Made by a program: the position numbers and the translations under genes
Notes under the pieces: model-generated
Told to the model about the DNA's origin: nothing
The model's input: only the letters and a program-made list of their open reading frames with translations
The model's database searches: none
Shown here: one piece after another, positions 10,926-22,476 of the stretch
How the letters are laid out: the number at the start of each line of letters is the position of its first letter
Numbering within the stretch: position 1 is the stretch's first letter
Assembly: GCA_907163375.1 (NCBI GenBank)
Contig: CAJQUW010001446.1
Location: forward strand, 806,001 to 870,000
Direction of reading: 5' to 3'
From: Prostheceraeus crozeri
Taxonomy: Eukaryota > Platyhelminthes > Polycladida > Euryleptidae
DNA: 64,000 nucleotides

Positions 10926-13054
10926 ATGGTTGGCAGTTGTGCGGCTTACAATTGTACTAAAAGAGGAGGAAATTTACACAGATTTCCTCTTACTAAACCA
11001 GCGCTTCTCCAAAAATGGATCAAAAATATTCGTCGTGTCGGCCCCGGTAAACACTCGCGTATCTGCTCCCACATGCTAAAGTTAATGCGAAATTTATTGG
11101 ACGAATACGAGATCCTTGCCCGTACAACTGGTGAATCAACTGAAAAAATACGTTGGTTTTACATTCAAGAACTACACAAATTGCAGATGAAGGATTCACT
11201 GATTTTAGCAAATAAACTTTCGGGACGTCATGTACATTATCGCAATCTTATAATGAAAGTAAATATTGCGGCACAGACTATGAACTCGTCAGTGGCGACT
11301 GCCCTTGATTTTTTTGCGAGACGATATGAAATTGCCGCAATTCAAGGGCAGCGAAGCAACTTGCCATTTTATTCGAATAATTGATCGACTATTCGACACT
11401 TTGAATTCGAAAAATCCGTTCGCTAGGGGGTTCAAGTCACCATTGAGAGAAGAAAATAAAATGCATTTGGACCCATTCCTTAGATACGCGAAAGCACAGA
11501 ATTAGATTCATCTGCGCGCGCTTCGGTTTCCTAGAAAGGAAGAATTGTATGCAACCCTAATATCGAAATGGCACATCACAGAATTAGCTCCTTCTCGAAT
11601 GGATAATTCGTGTATCGCTTGCTATTGGAAACAATGAGCTGCCAGCAGAGGGCCAGAGAGCACCAGAGCCAGTGAGATATGCGAGCGTGCTGTGATATCA
11701 CTTCGCACACACCGATTCAATGTATGCAGTATACAGTGAGCAATGCCGAGGAGAGAATGTGAAAACATCAAGTGAACTAATTTTCGTACGCCTGCTACTT
11801 TCTTTAATAATGATCGGAAGGGCCAATATTATGGAGAAAACTTGTGCGCAATGATCTGAATTCTTCGAATCTGAAGGAATTTTGGCAATCGAAGCACTTC
11901 GCTGAAACTCACATTAATCCGCAAGCGACGCACGACTTTTTTCCTATCTCTGTAAGGTATAAGGAATTCCTTTTTGCCCACTTAATAGGTTCCTCTATGT
12001 CCCGTCAATTTCGTATTAATCACACTTCTAGCAAACCGAAGCAGATAAACAAAATATTTAATTCTGTGCGCGAAAGACTATTTGCTGACTTTGAAGCGTA
12101 ATGACGGTTGTTTCATCATCGATACGAGACGCAAAGTCCCAGTTGTCGGATTTTCAATCACCATTTCTTCGATTCTTGAATTATCGAATCATCTTTTGAG
12201 TTATCCGCATTATGCATATGTCTTAACTTATAAATTTTAGCAAGATAAGACGTAGAGGAGGCTGGAACAATAATCCATCGAGTTCTCAATTCAGGTACGC
12301 ACTTCGAACGCTTCTGATGACAAACTCAGTTAAGGCATCATTAAATGCAAATGCAGTGGCTCAAGACGATACTGCCGATATTCATCTACAGTTTGGAAGG
12401 AACAGCAACGGCGATAGCCGACAAGCTTTAACTGCGTTTGAGTCTGAGGAATCAGAAGAAGATTCAGACATAATATTATCTAAAATGGACTCGGTGTTCG
12501 ATCTTAATGGAGCTGATTGGCACAGAGACGTTCTGTATTATATCGCTGGCTTCGTTTCACGAAAATTGCGCAAAATGATTACATGTCCTTCCTGCAACCT
12601 TGCATTATTCAGGCAAGAAACTGAGGAACCTCTTTCTGATGTCGACTCCTTTTTGAAACGCAAAGACAACGGCGGACTCCTGAATCCCTTAAAAGGACTT
12701 TTTGAAGTAGTCTTAGCTGCAGAAAAAGCTTTCCGTAGTTACGTCCCTGCAAGCGTGGCGGCCGAAGTGCTTCCGTCAATTAAATACTTAGACCTCAAGA
12801 TCGAGCACTCTGTATTGAAATACATGTATATCAATCCATGTGAAACATTCATAAGTCTTGGAGAACACTTTGAAGATCATGAGATCGGAATTACGGAACC
12901 CCATCCTATGACCCTTATTCGTGCTGTAATAAACTGTTATTTGAAACTAAGACTGCATAAGTATGGTCGTCTATACAAAGAACGTCGATTGTTGCTCAAC
13001 AAAAGCTCAATCCGCCAAAAATGCAATAAATTGGTTCTGTTCCGCGGCATGTAA
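10926..13054 (+). pseudogene. P-element (THAP9-like) transposase, interrupted
   Basis: GTP-dependent P-type transposase. It starts at ATG 10926 with MVGSCAAYNCTKRGG, the first CxxxxC pair of a THAP zinc finger, with the THAP Trp in KWIKNIRR and a C-x-H pair in SRICSHM; the THAP domain is shorter than normal after that. Then come the P-type core blocks LANKLSGRHVHYRNLIMKVN and SSVATALDFF. After a frameshift near 11330 the frame continues as GSEATCHFIRIIDRLFDTLN and NPFARGFKSPLR. The hAT MITE (11495-12068) interrupts the frame. Beyond it, YLLTLKRNDGCFI, RRKVPVVGF, then SKIRRRGGWNNNPSSSQF and the C-terminal WHRDVLYYIAGFVSRKLRK resume the P-type sequence to 13054. A short deletion before SKIRRRGG removes the usual SQDHLE segment. 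Not functional as it stands. Confidence 0.85.
11495..12068. mobile_element. hAT-type MITE, copy 1 (574 bp), inside the P transposase gene
   Basis: The ends are CACAGAATTA and its inverse TTAATTCTGTG. The duplicated target is CGCGAAAG on both sides (11487-11494 and 12069-12076), a perfect 8-bp TSD typical of hAT elements. It has no coding sequence. It is closely similar over its whole length to the copy at 26544-27133 (590 bp). Confidence 0.95.
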
Positions 13055-13509
13055 CAGTGGTGCTACTATCACACATGTTTTGGATGCTGTTGTCACATCG
13101 GTAAGCTGCATTTCCTACACATTTGCTTGAGTCATTTAATTATGTTGAAATTCATTCATTAGGGATCTGATGAGTATCAAATAGCCTCAATTAACAGTTA
13201 ATTATTCTAATACTCCCTGCCATTTTTTGAATGTATTTAATTAAGAGGTTGAACATTCCTTAAATATTAATAAATGTTAAACTAATCGTAAACCTAAGAT
13301 ATTGAATGAGCCTGTCACTCAATTACAGGTGCGATTTCTATTTATCATTTTGATTGTCACTTTCAGTCAATATTGTACTGTCCGACAAAACAGTCCATCT
13401 CTTGCCCCACATTTCGCGTGCGACAAATTCTCATGCCGGTTACACTTCCCATAACGCCGTCCGCCCTCTAGATAATAGGGAAGATATATTCTACCTCTAT
13501 GCCATTACG

Positions 13510-13775
13510 TCAACAGTAGCAGATGGCTGACGTTCAGACAAGACTGCGATCAGATGATGAGCGTTCTCCAATGAATGCAGAGTAATACATCTGACTCGAA
13601 CACCCAGATTCGGTAGAATTCCGTAATTTGTTTATACATGATTGATGTCACACTACGTTTAGTACTACAAATGAGATAATAACCACTCCTTTCGTCCAAG
13701 GGAATATTCGGAATAGAAGGCAGTCATCCCGCTACTTGCCTTAATGTCGGCGGTCACAATTGTGACGTGTTATTT
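13510..13775. other. Segment of the pogo-like element between P and hAT insertions
   Basis: Lies between the P-element TSD and the hAT TSD. No coding sequence recognised. By position it belongs to the interior of the pogo-like element. Confidence 0.4.
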
Positions 13776-14993
13776 ATTCATTGCAGGGCGTACTTTAACA
13801 TATTAAGTGGGTGGGCAACTGCCCACCCACTAAAAGATTTCGCCCACCCACTAAATATAATTTGCCCACCCAGTAATTTTGCCTCAAACTCAGTTTAGCC
13901 CATTTTGATTTCTAAAAATATTGATATTCATTCATTGGTAACGTCATTGTAAATTGAAGTCTATTTTCTCTTTCTATTCCTGGTTTATCTGATAAGATGC
14001 ACAAACGCGAAAACGACGCCGCAAGGCAAGGAAGAAGATGATTATGTCAGACGATAACTCCCAGGCCAGATGAAACACGTCTACTTGAGGTTCTTTGTTA
14101 ATATTTACTTAAATTTGCTAACTGCTTCGCCGCATGTATGCAGCTCTGTTTTTATTGCCTGTAAATGAAATGTTCAACACATATGCTGCTTATAATTACG
14201 GATGTAGCCTAAAGCAATTCAAGGGATCAATCAAGGCGAACATCGCTGTGGATTTCCTGCTGATGAATATAACAAACAAAGTCTATAAGTAAACTCTTAG
14301 ATTTCATTTGGTCCCCGTAATATGTGCCACTGATAACTCAAAAGCAACTGATTTATCAATTTGTCATACTGACTTGTGACTCGTTACGTTCACAGTTGAC
14401 ACTCGCATCCATCTTCAAATCGGTCCCATTTAATTTTACAGTAAGTATAATATCAATGATCTGAATTTTCATTTCAGTGAAATGATGAAATTACAATCAA
14501 GGTCGGTGATGCAATTTACGGTATGGAGTAACCTCCACAGCGGCACCAGAGCCATGTCGCTGCGTCGTTTCTGACAGTAGATTCGACGTGACAACCCTCG
14601 GCTCCAGGAATAAATCCTGTGTGGTTGTCTTTGGCGGGAATGCGTTACAGTAACGCTAACGAAGCAGTCGGAGGAAGAAAAACTCACGGGCTTAGATTAG
14701 GGCTGTGAGGTAAGTTACCGCGCGGTAAGTTACCCGGTAAATTACCCGATAAATTACCGAGTAATTTATTTTATAAATTACCGGGTAATTTATTCTTATA
14801 TTTATGTTTTCTCAGAAAATAATTGTTTGTAATGTGTTATACTGAAATAAAACAATTCAAAATGAACTCTGCTGAATTATTTTGCTTTAATGAAAGTGTA
14901 ATTTCGCATCATAAGTAACTATGGTTTCAGAGAAAATTGATTTTACGTTTTTAATGACCTGGGTTATAAATTACCGTCTCCTATAAAATACTG

Positions 14994-15809
14994 TTGAATC
15001 ATTATCTCAGAAAATTATCAAGATATATAAATTTCTTTTCGGTATCCTTTTCCCAAGCGTGTTCCGGAAATTCTAAGGCCGAAAGCGCCGGAGGTGTTTT
15101 CATACATGGAACTTCGATGATCCAAACTCTACGCCAATCATTTCTTTCTGATGAAGAGAAAAAATGTGTGCAATCATTCATCGAGAATCGCCGAAAATTC
15201 TGCATTTCCGGGCAGCACTATGCAGCGAACCTTCTGGACCCCAGGTTCAGGGGTAGAACTCTAACGGAACAGCAGTTGGTTCTTGCTGAAGATACAATCT
15301 TCGAAATTGCACAGAAAACGAAACTCTCAACGACATCTGTATCTAAGGATCTGCTTGAATATAGAACAAGATCGGGTGCTTTGTTCAATTCCTCCCGCAT
15401 GATTTGGAAAGTCGACTACGACACGGATCCGATTAAATGGTGGCAATGCTATGGGAATACGCGACAGCTGAATGTGATAGCCGTCGTTCTTCTTTCGATG
15501 TCGGCCACAACTGCTGCGGTTGAGAGAGCAAATAAGGAATTCAGCCTTCAAAAAAACGAAACTCAGGAACTCCTTGACTGACGAAAGAGCAAGTATTCTG
15601 ACGTCTGTTGCTTACAACCATAAAATAAAAAGTCGACTTGAAGAAGGAACCGGTCAAAAGAAGAGCAAGTGTCATCTTATTTTCAAAAAAATGAAGATTA
15701 TGAACCGAATCATTTGCTCAAAGTTGGTGGTGCCGTGCAAGATTCCTCTGATAGTGACCATGACGAAGACCTCATGGAAATAGACGAAGTGGATGATGGT
15801 CATCATTGA
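14994..15809 (+). pseudogene. hAT transposase, C-terminal half (element B)
   Basis: Encodes the C-terminal part of a hAT transposase. LSDEEKKCVQSFIE and AANLLDPRFRG are typical of the region before the dimerisation domain. The hAT C-terminal dimerisation block follows: DPIKWWQCYG, then NVIAVVLLSMSATTAAVERA. The frame changes near 15560 and continues as RNSLTDERASILTSVAYNHKIK, then a Ser/Asp/Glu-rich acidic tail (SSDSDHDEDLMEIDEVDD) to a TGA at 15807-15809, with one more frame change near 15660. The N-terminal BED finger and the first catalytic Asp are not found in the 300 bp between the TIR and this region, so the copy is 5'-deleted. Confidence 0.85.
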
Positions 15810-16156
15810 TGACCAGTTTTTGCAGTCCGAGAGAGAAACCATCCCTTTGAATATTCCTCTAGAGGTCGGGACTTTTGTGGCAGCACGAATCGTCGTTGAA
15901 AGCAGGGGAAATCATGGTTTGAAGTACAAGGTATTCATTGGAAAGATAGCGGCAATGTTGGAAGAAGATGATTTCACTGTGTCTTTCCTTAAAGTGAACA
16001 AAATTCGGTACATACACATTTCCAGAGGTTGTCGATGTGTCAACTGTTGATCGAAAGGATCTATGTGCCATTTCAGCACCAGATGTTGGAAGACGCGGTG
16101 ACTTCTCATTTCCAACTGAAGAAATAGAGCGTGTTGCTCTTCGTTTATATTCTTAA
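15793..16156 (+). pseudogene. Small accessory domain ORF downstream of the hAT transposase
   Basis: About 115 residues: GTFVAARIVVESRG, KYKVFIGKIAAML, DDFTVSFLKVNKIR, then after one frame change TYTFPEVVDVSTVDRKDL, ending in FSFPTEEIERVALRLYS and a TAA at 16154-16156. I know a similar small beta-rich module (VxVxYxGxxxxxxYVGxI, then FVFPxxxDxxxV) at the 3' side of several unannotated invertebrate transposon genes. It overlaps the end of the transposase frame by 17 bp, so it may be a second ORF or a fused C-terminal domain of the transposase. Its function is unknown to me. Confidence 0.5.
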
Positions 16157-17774
16157 TTCAGTGCTCTTACTGCATGGCTACTATTTGTGGCAATCACTGA
16201 TCATGTTTAGTCTTATTTTTTAGTATTTTGTCCTCCTTAAATTTTCTCAGTACCGGTACATGTAATTTCCGTAATTGTTCATAGTCAGCTTCACCGACAA
16301 AGTTCAATTTTCTGTAATATGCACATATTCAAATTCATTATTAAGTTATTGTCATCCATTAACGAGTAGATGAAGAAAATATTGTGTGTACCTGATAAAT
16401 ATTTACTATATATTATTCATTTACAAAATATCCTAAACATGAAATAATAGGGAAGAAAGACTTATCACCAAGCAAGGTTACACACTTTCGTATATATTGA
16501 GAATCAAAACTCAAAACATAAAAATTCTTGAGCATCATCTTAAAGCGTTCTAAATTCTCTTAGTCCGATCAGTCAAATATCTGTTCCTATCATTCTTCTG
16601 TCAGTTTTAGGCCCTATCTGTTCTTCGATTAGCGTGTTCAGTGTAAACACACGGAACGAAATATAGTAAGTGGTAATAATTGATGCAATAATAATCCTAA
16701 TGCAACATCTTGATATGAAGTACGGATTGATTAGTTATGAAATTTTTACTTAGTTTTGCACTGTGTTCGGCTTAACATGATCACAGCTTCCATTGGAGTA
16801 TTAGTTCTCAATTGTTATATATCTGTTCATGCTTTAGAAAGCATTAGTTAATATGAAATTGAATTTATCTACAATGTCGATGAGGAAATGTTTATGATAT
16901 ATTCGTATATCCAATCAGATTGATTCACATATGAACATTTCTTCATAGTTGATGGCAGCTGACGGGAGGTTGAATCCTGCCAAACCTTGATAATGCGAGC
17001 CGGCTCGCGAAAGCTCGGAATTGTACATAACTTTTAGCAAATAGACTGTACATATTTTTAGCAGCTTATCTTTTTTCGGGGAGACGATGCAAGCGGAAGT
17101 GAGATTTACTATGAAACATTTCTTCACTTTTGAACGATGCATAATCCTGTAGCTTACATTGTAAGTAAATACACCCACCTATATTCCTGAGATCCATACT
17201 AATTTTTGCTACGATTACCTTGCTAAAAATGAATTATTTTGTTACCCAACATTTCTGTTATATACATTTTGTTAACATCTTTGTTATCGGCGCTGTCCGT
17301 GCTGATTAATCGAATTTTTTGTAGTCTTCTTGTGTGCGCATCTTCGCATGCTTTGTACCATCTATCTCCAATCGCATTGATTTACTGGTATAATCATATT
17401 TTGTATGCAATTTTTACTTTTATAAATACCGATTTATGCAAGTCAGAATAGATGAAGATTACATTTCATGTACGGTATAGAATCATTTAGCGGTCTCTGA
17501 ACAGTATATTCATTGAGATTATATCGAGTTTCACAACAATTTGTTTGCTGAAAGAGAAATATTTTTTACACAAAATTTTTGTTATCTTTTTTTTAAGCAT
17601 GTTTTTATCAAGATAAGTCTTTTATTCATAAGTCAATTTTGGTGAAAGTCTTAGGCCCTGTAGCCCTGTGTCTACATATAGCCTAGCTGTTTTATTAAGA
17701 AATTAAGACACGCGAATAAGAGAGCAGGTTTACAATGGATTTAATAAAATAATGAAATAGGCCTAGAAGAAATA
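16157..17774. other. hAT B interior, no gene recognised
   Basis: AT-rich sequence between the hAT B coding region and the Tc1 insertion. I see no coding signal, TIR or RNA gene. Confidence 0.4.
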
Positions 17775-19428
17775 CAGATTGTTTCATAAAAATGGATCAC
17801 CCTTAAACATCGCCTTAACTTCAACTTTGTTTAACTCCGCCAAACTTGAACGAATTTCTCTGAAATTTGGAAGATATGTCAGTTGTGCGTACTAATATCA
17901 TTGTTGGAAATTTCAAGCATGAATATTGAGTTGTTTTCCTGTTATAGATAAAACAGTAGTAGATAATTTGATCTTCATTTAGCAATGTTACACAAAATCA
18001 TAGCTCACTCTTATAAAATTACATTTGTTTCCTTTATTATGTAATATGTTGTTCTACAAGCCAAAAGCTATCAAGCAAAACAAAAATAAAGAAAATCGGT
18101 CAATCAGAGCCAGTATAGCACCATTATTCATCAACAATAATGTAACTGCTACATGTGATTAACTGGACTTCATGTTCCATAGCTTCCTGACTTCGTTGCG
18201 ATGGTGTTGGCAGCACTCATGATTGCTTTCAGCTAGAAATCTATCTCTTACCGGTTGAAAACAATACAAAGCACAAATGAACGATAACGAGATCGCATTC
18301 ACAAAAGGCAAAGTGTCAGCCTTGCTAGAACTAGGGTTTTCTTTGCGAGCTACAAGCAAGCGACTAAATGTCCCTTACACAAATGTGCATCGATGGCATA
18401 ATGATGATTTTTGACTCTGTCATAAAGAGGGCTCTGGCCGTCCACGCAAAACATCCAAACGTAGAGACCGCCTAATTTTGAGATTTGTTAAAGTTGATCC
18501 AAGTCTCTCGTTAACTGAGATGGCTGCACTAGACTCGTCTATTTCTAAGTCCACTATTCGTAGAAGACTTATTGAGTCGAATTTCAAGAGCTGTAAGAGG
18601 CCCTCTCAGATCGAATTATCAGATCAGCATACAAAAAGACGTCTCAGATGGGCAATGAGTCATTGTCACTGGCGAAATCAATGGGATCGGGTTGTCTGGT
18701 CTGATGAGGCATCAGTCCGTCTGAAGGATAGTGATGGTCGATTGAGATTATGGATAAAATCTGATCAGGAAATTCCGAGACATTTACATCGTCCCCGGGT
18801 ACAAGGTGGTGCGACTCTACTGATTTGGGCTGGCATTTGGACCAATGGCCGCTCTGAACTTCACATACAGCAAGGAACCATTAATTCTGAACGCTATGTG
18901 AATGTTTTACGAATGAACATTGGCCAAATGACAGATCAACTTGGTGATCCATCGACTTGGTTATTTATGGATGATAATGCTACGTGTCACAGGAGTAGTA
19001 GAGTCAACTTATGCAAGTCTCAATTAGGGCATAGGACATTATCTTGGCCAGCTCGTTCTCCTGATCTGAATCCCATAGGAAATGTATGGAGTATTCTAAA
19101 ACGTAACGTTCGTCGTTCACTGCTACCTACAGATGGCGTATCACAACTTACGTCACTGTTAAAAAGAGAGTGGAGAAAGTTAGATCAGTCAAAAATCAAC
19201 GATATCATCGAATCAATGCCTAGACGAATTGGTAATCTCATTGACAATAAGGGTAGGGCCACAAAATATTAGCTTCTTAAGAACCGTTACTGTATCATAG
19301 CTTATCAGATTATATAAGGAATTTGAATATATTAGGGACATGAAATTACATGAAAAATGCTTTCTGTATCATACTTATGTTTTATTTAGTCAAATTTTAG
19401 GATGATCCACTTTTTATGAAACGGACTG
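17775..19428 (+). mobile_element. Tc1-like element (1.65 kb)
   Basis: TIRs: the left end contains GTTTCATAAAAATGGATCAC and the right end its inverse (GTGATCCA-type block, then TTTTTATGAAAC and CTG). TA flanks both ends (17773-17774 and 19429-19430). It carries one nearly complete transposase gene. This is the innermost insertion in the stack. Confidence 0.92.
18277..19272 (+). pseudogene. Tc1 transposase, near full length, catalytic Glu lost
   Basis: About 331 codons from ATG 18277, close to the 340 usual for Tc1. The N-terminal helix-turn-helix is VSALLELGFSLRATSKRL followed by VHRWHNDDF, then the GSGRPRKTSKRR linker. The catalytic core has the first Asp in RVVWSDEAS and the second in WLFMDDNATCH. 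The third motif reads SPDLNPIGNVW, where Tc1 elements have SPDLNPIENxW, so the catalytic Glu has become Gly (one base, GAA to GGA). One in-frame TGA interrupts the HTH region at 18412-18414. Otherwise the frame is open to 19272, so the copy is young but inactive. Confidence 0.9.
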
Positions 19429-19755
19429 TAGATGAAATATGCCTATTCCAACTTCAAGACCAAATTACACTATATCTATGGCTATTGGCTGCAAAAAGCA
19501 ATTGCAAAATTTGGCCAACTAACCTCAGGGGACGAAGTTGACAAATAAAGACTCAAATGGGGCGTTATGATTCTAGGTAGTCTTATAGTGTCAAATAGTC
19601 TTCTAATAATACATACTTGAATTGCTGGGGTGAGCCGGGCACGTTGCTGCTATATTTTTCATAAATTACCGTAACTTACCGCATAAATTACGGTAATTTT
19701 CGGTAAGTTACCGCCTTGGGAATGTTACGGTAATTTATACAGCCCTAGCTTAGAT

Positions 19756-20439
19756 GCATCACTGACTAGGCCATCAGAAGTAGGATGTCCCCTAGATAAA
19801 TTGGCCACCTTAATAAATTAGTATGACTTTTCCGCCCCTACCTTGATCGGATGACCTGTCTGGGGGTAGTGTTGAATGCAGCGACTTCGACAGTCGATGA
19901 ATCTAACAGGCACCCTGACGGAATAGGCCTAACCACCCGAGAAGGACCGGCCTGATAGATGAGACGGAAGTTTAATGCCGCATTCAATTCGCCAGCAGCT
20001 CCGATCGTGAGAGGGTGGTTCCTTCTCACCTTGATGGTAGTTAGGTTAGGGATTAAGTTATAAACTTTTCAACACGCATTCACACACATGACAAGAATAT
20101 CGTTTATATATCAGTATCTCTTCGTAACTTCTATTGATTGAATATTAAAATCTGTATTTACGAGCAATATCAACGGACATGAATTACTTTATGGCAGTTT
20201 CTATTTAATGGCTGTATTAACAAAAGTAGTGATCCATCCAAAAGTGTATTCAGGCTGAATAGGGACAAAAGCATTTCACCGCATATAAGTTTTGCGACTA
20301 GGACTCCTATAGGACCAAATCAAAGCAATTACATTTCTCTGGTTAGTGGTTTAAAAAAATTAAGATTTCCATAGTTTTTATTTTTACTTTTTTTCAACAT
20401 CACTTAAAATTATGAGACGTTGCTGTAACTTAAATTTTT
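19756..20439. other. hAT A interior, no gene recognised
   Basis: From the end of hAT B to the start of the hAT A coding region. It may hold 5' UTR or intron of the hAT A gene. No coding domain seen. Confidence 0.35.
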
Positions 20440-21437
20440 ATGAAACGATGGCATCTATTCAGTTCTAGAAGCACTATCTCAATGTGGGAATCACTTTCAA
20501 ATTCAAGGACTTCCACTGCGTCTGAGAAATCACCTACCGAAAATAGGGACCTAATTAGTCATGAGAATGAGCCGTCATCTCCAGCGGTAAACATAAGCAT
20601 TTTGCCGACACATACCGAATCAGAGAAAGACAAAGAAGCATTCGATAATTCATCTCCGATTCCGAAAAGTAAACTTATTACAGATGTCAGCGAGAGTGAG
20701 CCGATTACAGGAAAATTTGAACTTTATAAAGGCTTGACAAGAGATCTCCATCGTCTCTTGTCGATGAAAAATAAAATATTCAAGGCCACAAAAGCCAAAG
20801 ATAAATTAGGAAAAATGCGCCTTATTGTTACATGAATGTTTGTAAGGAGCATGAGCATGAAGTTCGTACGTTGGCTGCAAATGGAGTCGTGTACCTCGCA
20901 AGTGGTGTAAGAGTTGAGGGAAAGACTGGAGCTCGAAGACTCATTGATCATTTGCACAGTGACCACCATAACAGAGCTCAAGAAATCAACAAAATGACAG
21001 TCCTCTTAGAAACTCAGAGTGATAATCATCCGTGGGTTAATGTTATGAAAAAGCATAAAGTGGAAACAGTGAGATCACTAATCAAGATGGCAATGGACGT
21101 ATATAATGACACGAAGTGTGAGACCGTATCAGCAAGATTTTGGCCCAGTCGCTCACTCACGTCAAACTTCTCAGATTCCATGATAGCATAATTTACAGAG
21201 TCATGGGATGCTCCCTTCGTCCCTTTCGTACCAACAAGTTCCCAGATGCATTACTGTCATCCTAATATATATCTGGAAATGCTTCGATGCATCGCTGAAA
21301 CTAATCAGGATGAAGTGAAGTCCGTACTTTCGAACGCATCTGCTATCGGTCTACAGGTTGACGGTTCCTCCGACCGCCAACAACTGATGATGAAATTTGT
21401 CACATGCAGAGTAGCTTTAGACGATTCTTTGAAGTAA
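20440..21437 (+). pseudogene. hAT transposase, N-terminal part (element A)
   Basis: Opens MKRWHLFSS and a Ser/Thr/Glu-rich leader. A frame change near 20830 leads into NVCKEHEHEVRTLAANGV and TGARRLIDHLHSDHH, a Cys/His region that looks like a diverged BED-type zinc finger. Then NHPWVNVMKKHKVETV, an in-frame stop at about 21189, and FTESWDAPFVPF, ending in SAIGLQVDGSSDRQQLMM, where the Asp of LQVDGSSDR is the candidate first catalytic residue. This arrangement resembles the KIAA1586/ZMYM-like hAT group. It ends at 21437; the rest of the core is not recognised. Confidence 0.65.
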
Positions 21438-21991
21438 TGCAACTATATAATAATGTTCACATGTATTAGTAATGTATTGAAAGGTTCGAAGACCATTCCC
21501 ATTTGGGGATTGGAGGATAGGCCTTCCTCATTTGCCATTAAGAGAGAAAATCGGACTTTTTCTCATTCAAAAATATCGAAGGCCTACCGACCAACCCTCT
21601 TCAAATGAATACAATCCTCTAATATTTAGATTGTTTTACTAATATCAAGTACTGTTGAATCATTTAAAGTCACAGTGTAAATTTCTTAGTTGTATTAGTA
21701 TGAAAGGCAACAAAATTGCGCTTGCATATATTAATCAAAATAGGTTGTAGATGAAAATATGTTATCTTAGTTATTTACTATGACATTTGATTGAGATTCC
21801 GTCTTGTATTTCTTTCACAATAATGGGGAACACTAGTCGAAAATGTAGCCGGTTTGATTTGAAACTTATGTAAGGTGTCAAACCGAGAAGAACTCAGAGA
21901 ATCATCAGCATTCTAGTGAAAGTAATAACGATTTTCCTACGATATAAAAGTGTGGGATAGTTTTGATATGATTTCATTTGTACGCTTGCAG

Positions 21992-22184
21992 GTCTGCTCA
22001 TCGACTATCAATGACACCACAGGGGACAGCAAACCGTCTTTCGATTGCCTTGAATGGACCTACGACCTCCAAATTCGATCCAAGACCGGCTGCTGCCAAG
22101 TTTTTGCTAAAGAAAGAAAGACGATTCAGAGAACCCTCATTTGGGAACTTTGCGAAACGTGATTGTTTGGCTCATTTTTTTTGA
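21992..22184 (+). pseudogene. hAT transposase, last exon (element A)
   Basis: After a TTGCAG acceptor at 21986-21991 the frame reads SAHRLSMTPQGTANRLSIAL, NGPTTSKFDPRPAAAKFLLK and a basic end. The block LxRLSIxLNGPxxxxFDPxxA matches the end of the same hAT subgroup as the upstream pieces. It is the 3' exon of the element A transposase, lying about 200 bp before the right TIR. Confidence 0.55.
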
Positions 22185-22476
22185 CTTTTAAGAATGACTT
22201 CTGAGAAAGAAAACGTCTTTTTTCTTCAAATGGTAACTAATTCCAGGAAGGGATTTGTCTATGAATACTCTATATTTTGACTCATGAACCCATTAATTCA
22301 TATAACATTATAGAGATCGATGAGCAAAAATCTATGAGTATATTAATTCAATTATAATAATTAGCCCACCCACTAAAAAATGCTTAAAGTACGCCCTGAT
22401 TCATTGATTATTATTGCCTTGACAACTGATGTGTGGTGGTGAGAGTTTGATCCTGCCAATTGACAGAGTCGCGTAA

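Larger units (their letters stand above)
10764..13501 (+). mobile_element. P element with 8-bp TSD, carrying a hAT MITE
   Basis: Terminal inverted repeats begin CATAGAGGTATAATATCTTC at 10764 and match the reverse of the right end (closing CTACCTCTATG at 13501) over about 40 bp with a few indels. The 8 bp outside are CCACTACG (10756-10763) and CCATTACG (13502-13509), 7 of 8 identical, the size expected for P elements. The transposase gene fills the interior on the plus strand. Without the inserted MITE the element is about 2.16 kb. Confidence 0.9.
14698..19747 (+). mobile_element. hAT element B (5.05 kb) nested in hAT A, containing a Tc1
   Basis: The ends are TAGGGCTGT and ACAGCCCTA. The 8-bp TSD GCTTAGAT is perfect (14690-14697 and 19748-19755). 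Both arms are built of short reiterated GGTAAGTTACC/GGTAAATTACC motifs in both orientations (14710-14790, 19665-19740), likely transposase-binding repeats. A hAT C-terminal coding region lies at 14994-15809 with an accessory domain to 16156. A Tc1 element occupies 17775-19428. Confidence 0.93.
13784..22398 (+). mobile_element. hAT element A (8.6 kb), containing hAT element B
   Basis: The left end CAGGGCGTACTTTAA (13784) and the right end TTAAAGTACGCCCTG (closing 22398) are inverted repeats that continue into repeated GTGGGTGGGC/GCCCACCCAC motifs. ATTCATTG flanks both sides (13776-13783 and 22399-22406), a perfect 8-bp TSD. Transposase pieces on the plus strand lie at 20440-21437 and 21992-22184. 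The interval 14698-19747 is a later insertion, so the original element was about 3.6 kb. Confidence 0.93.
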
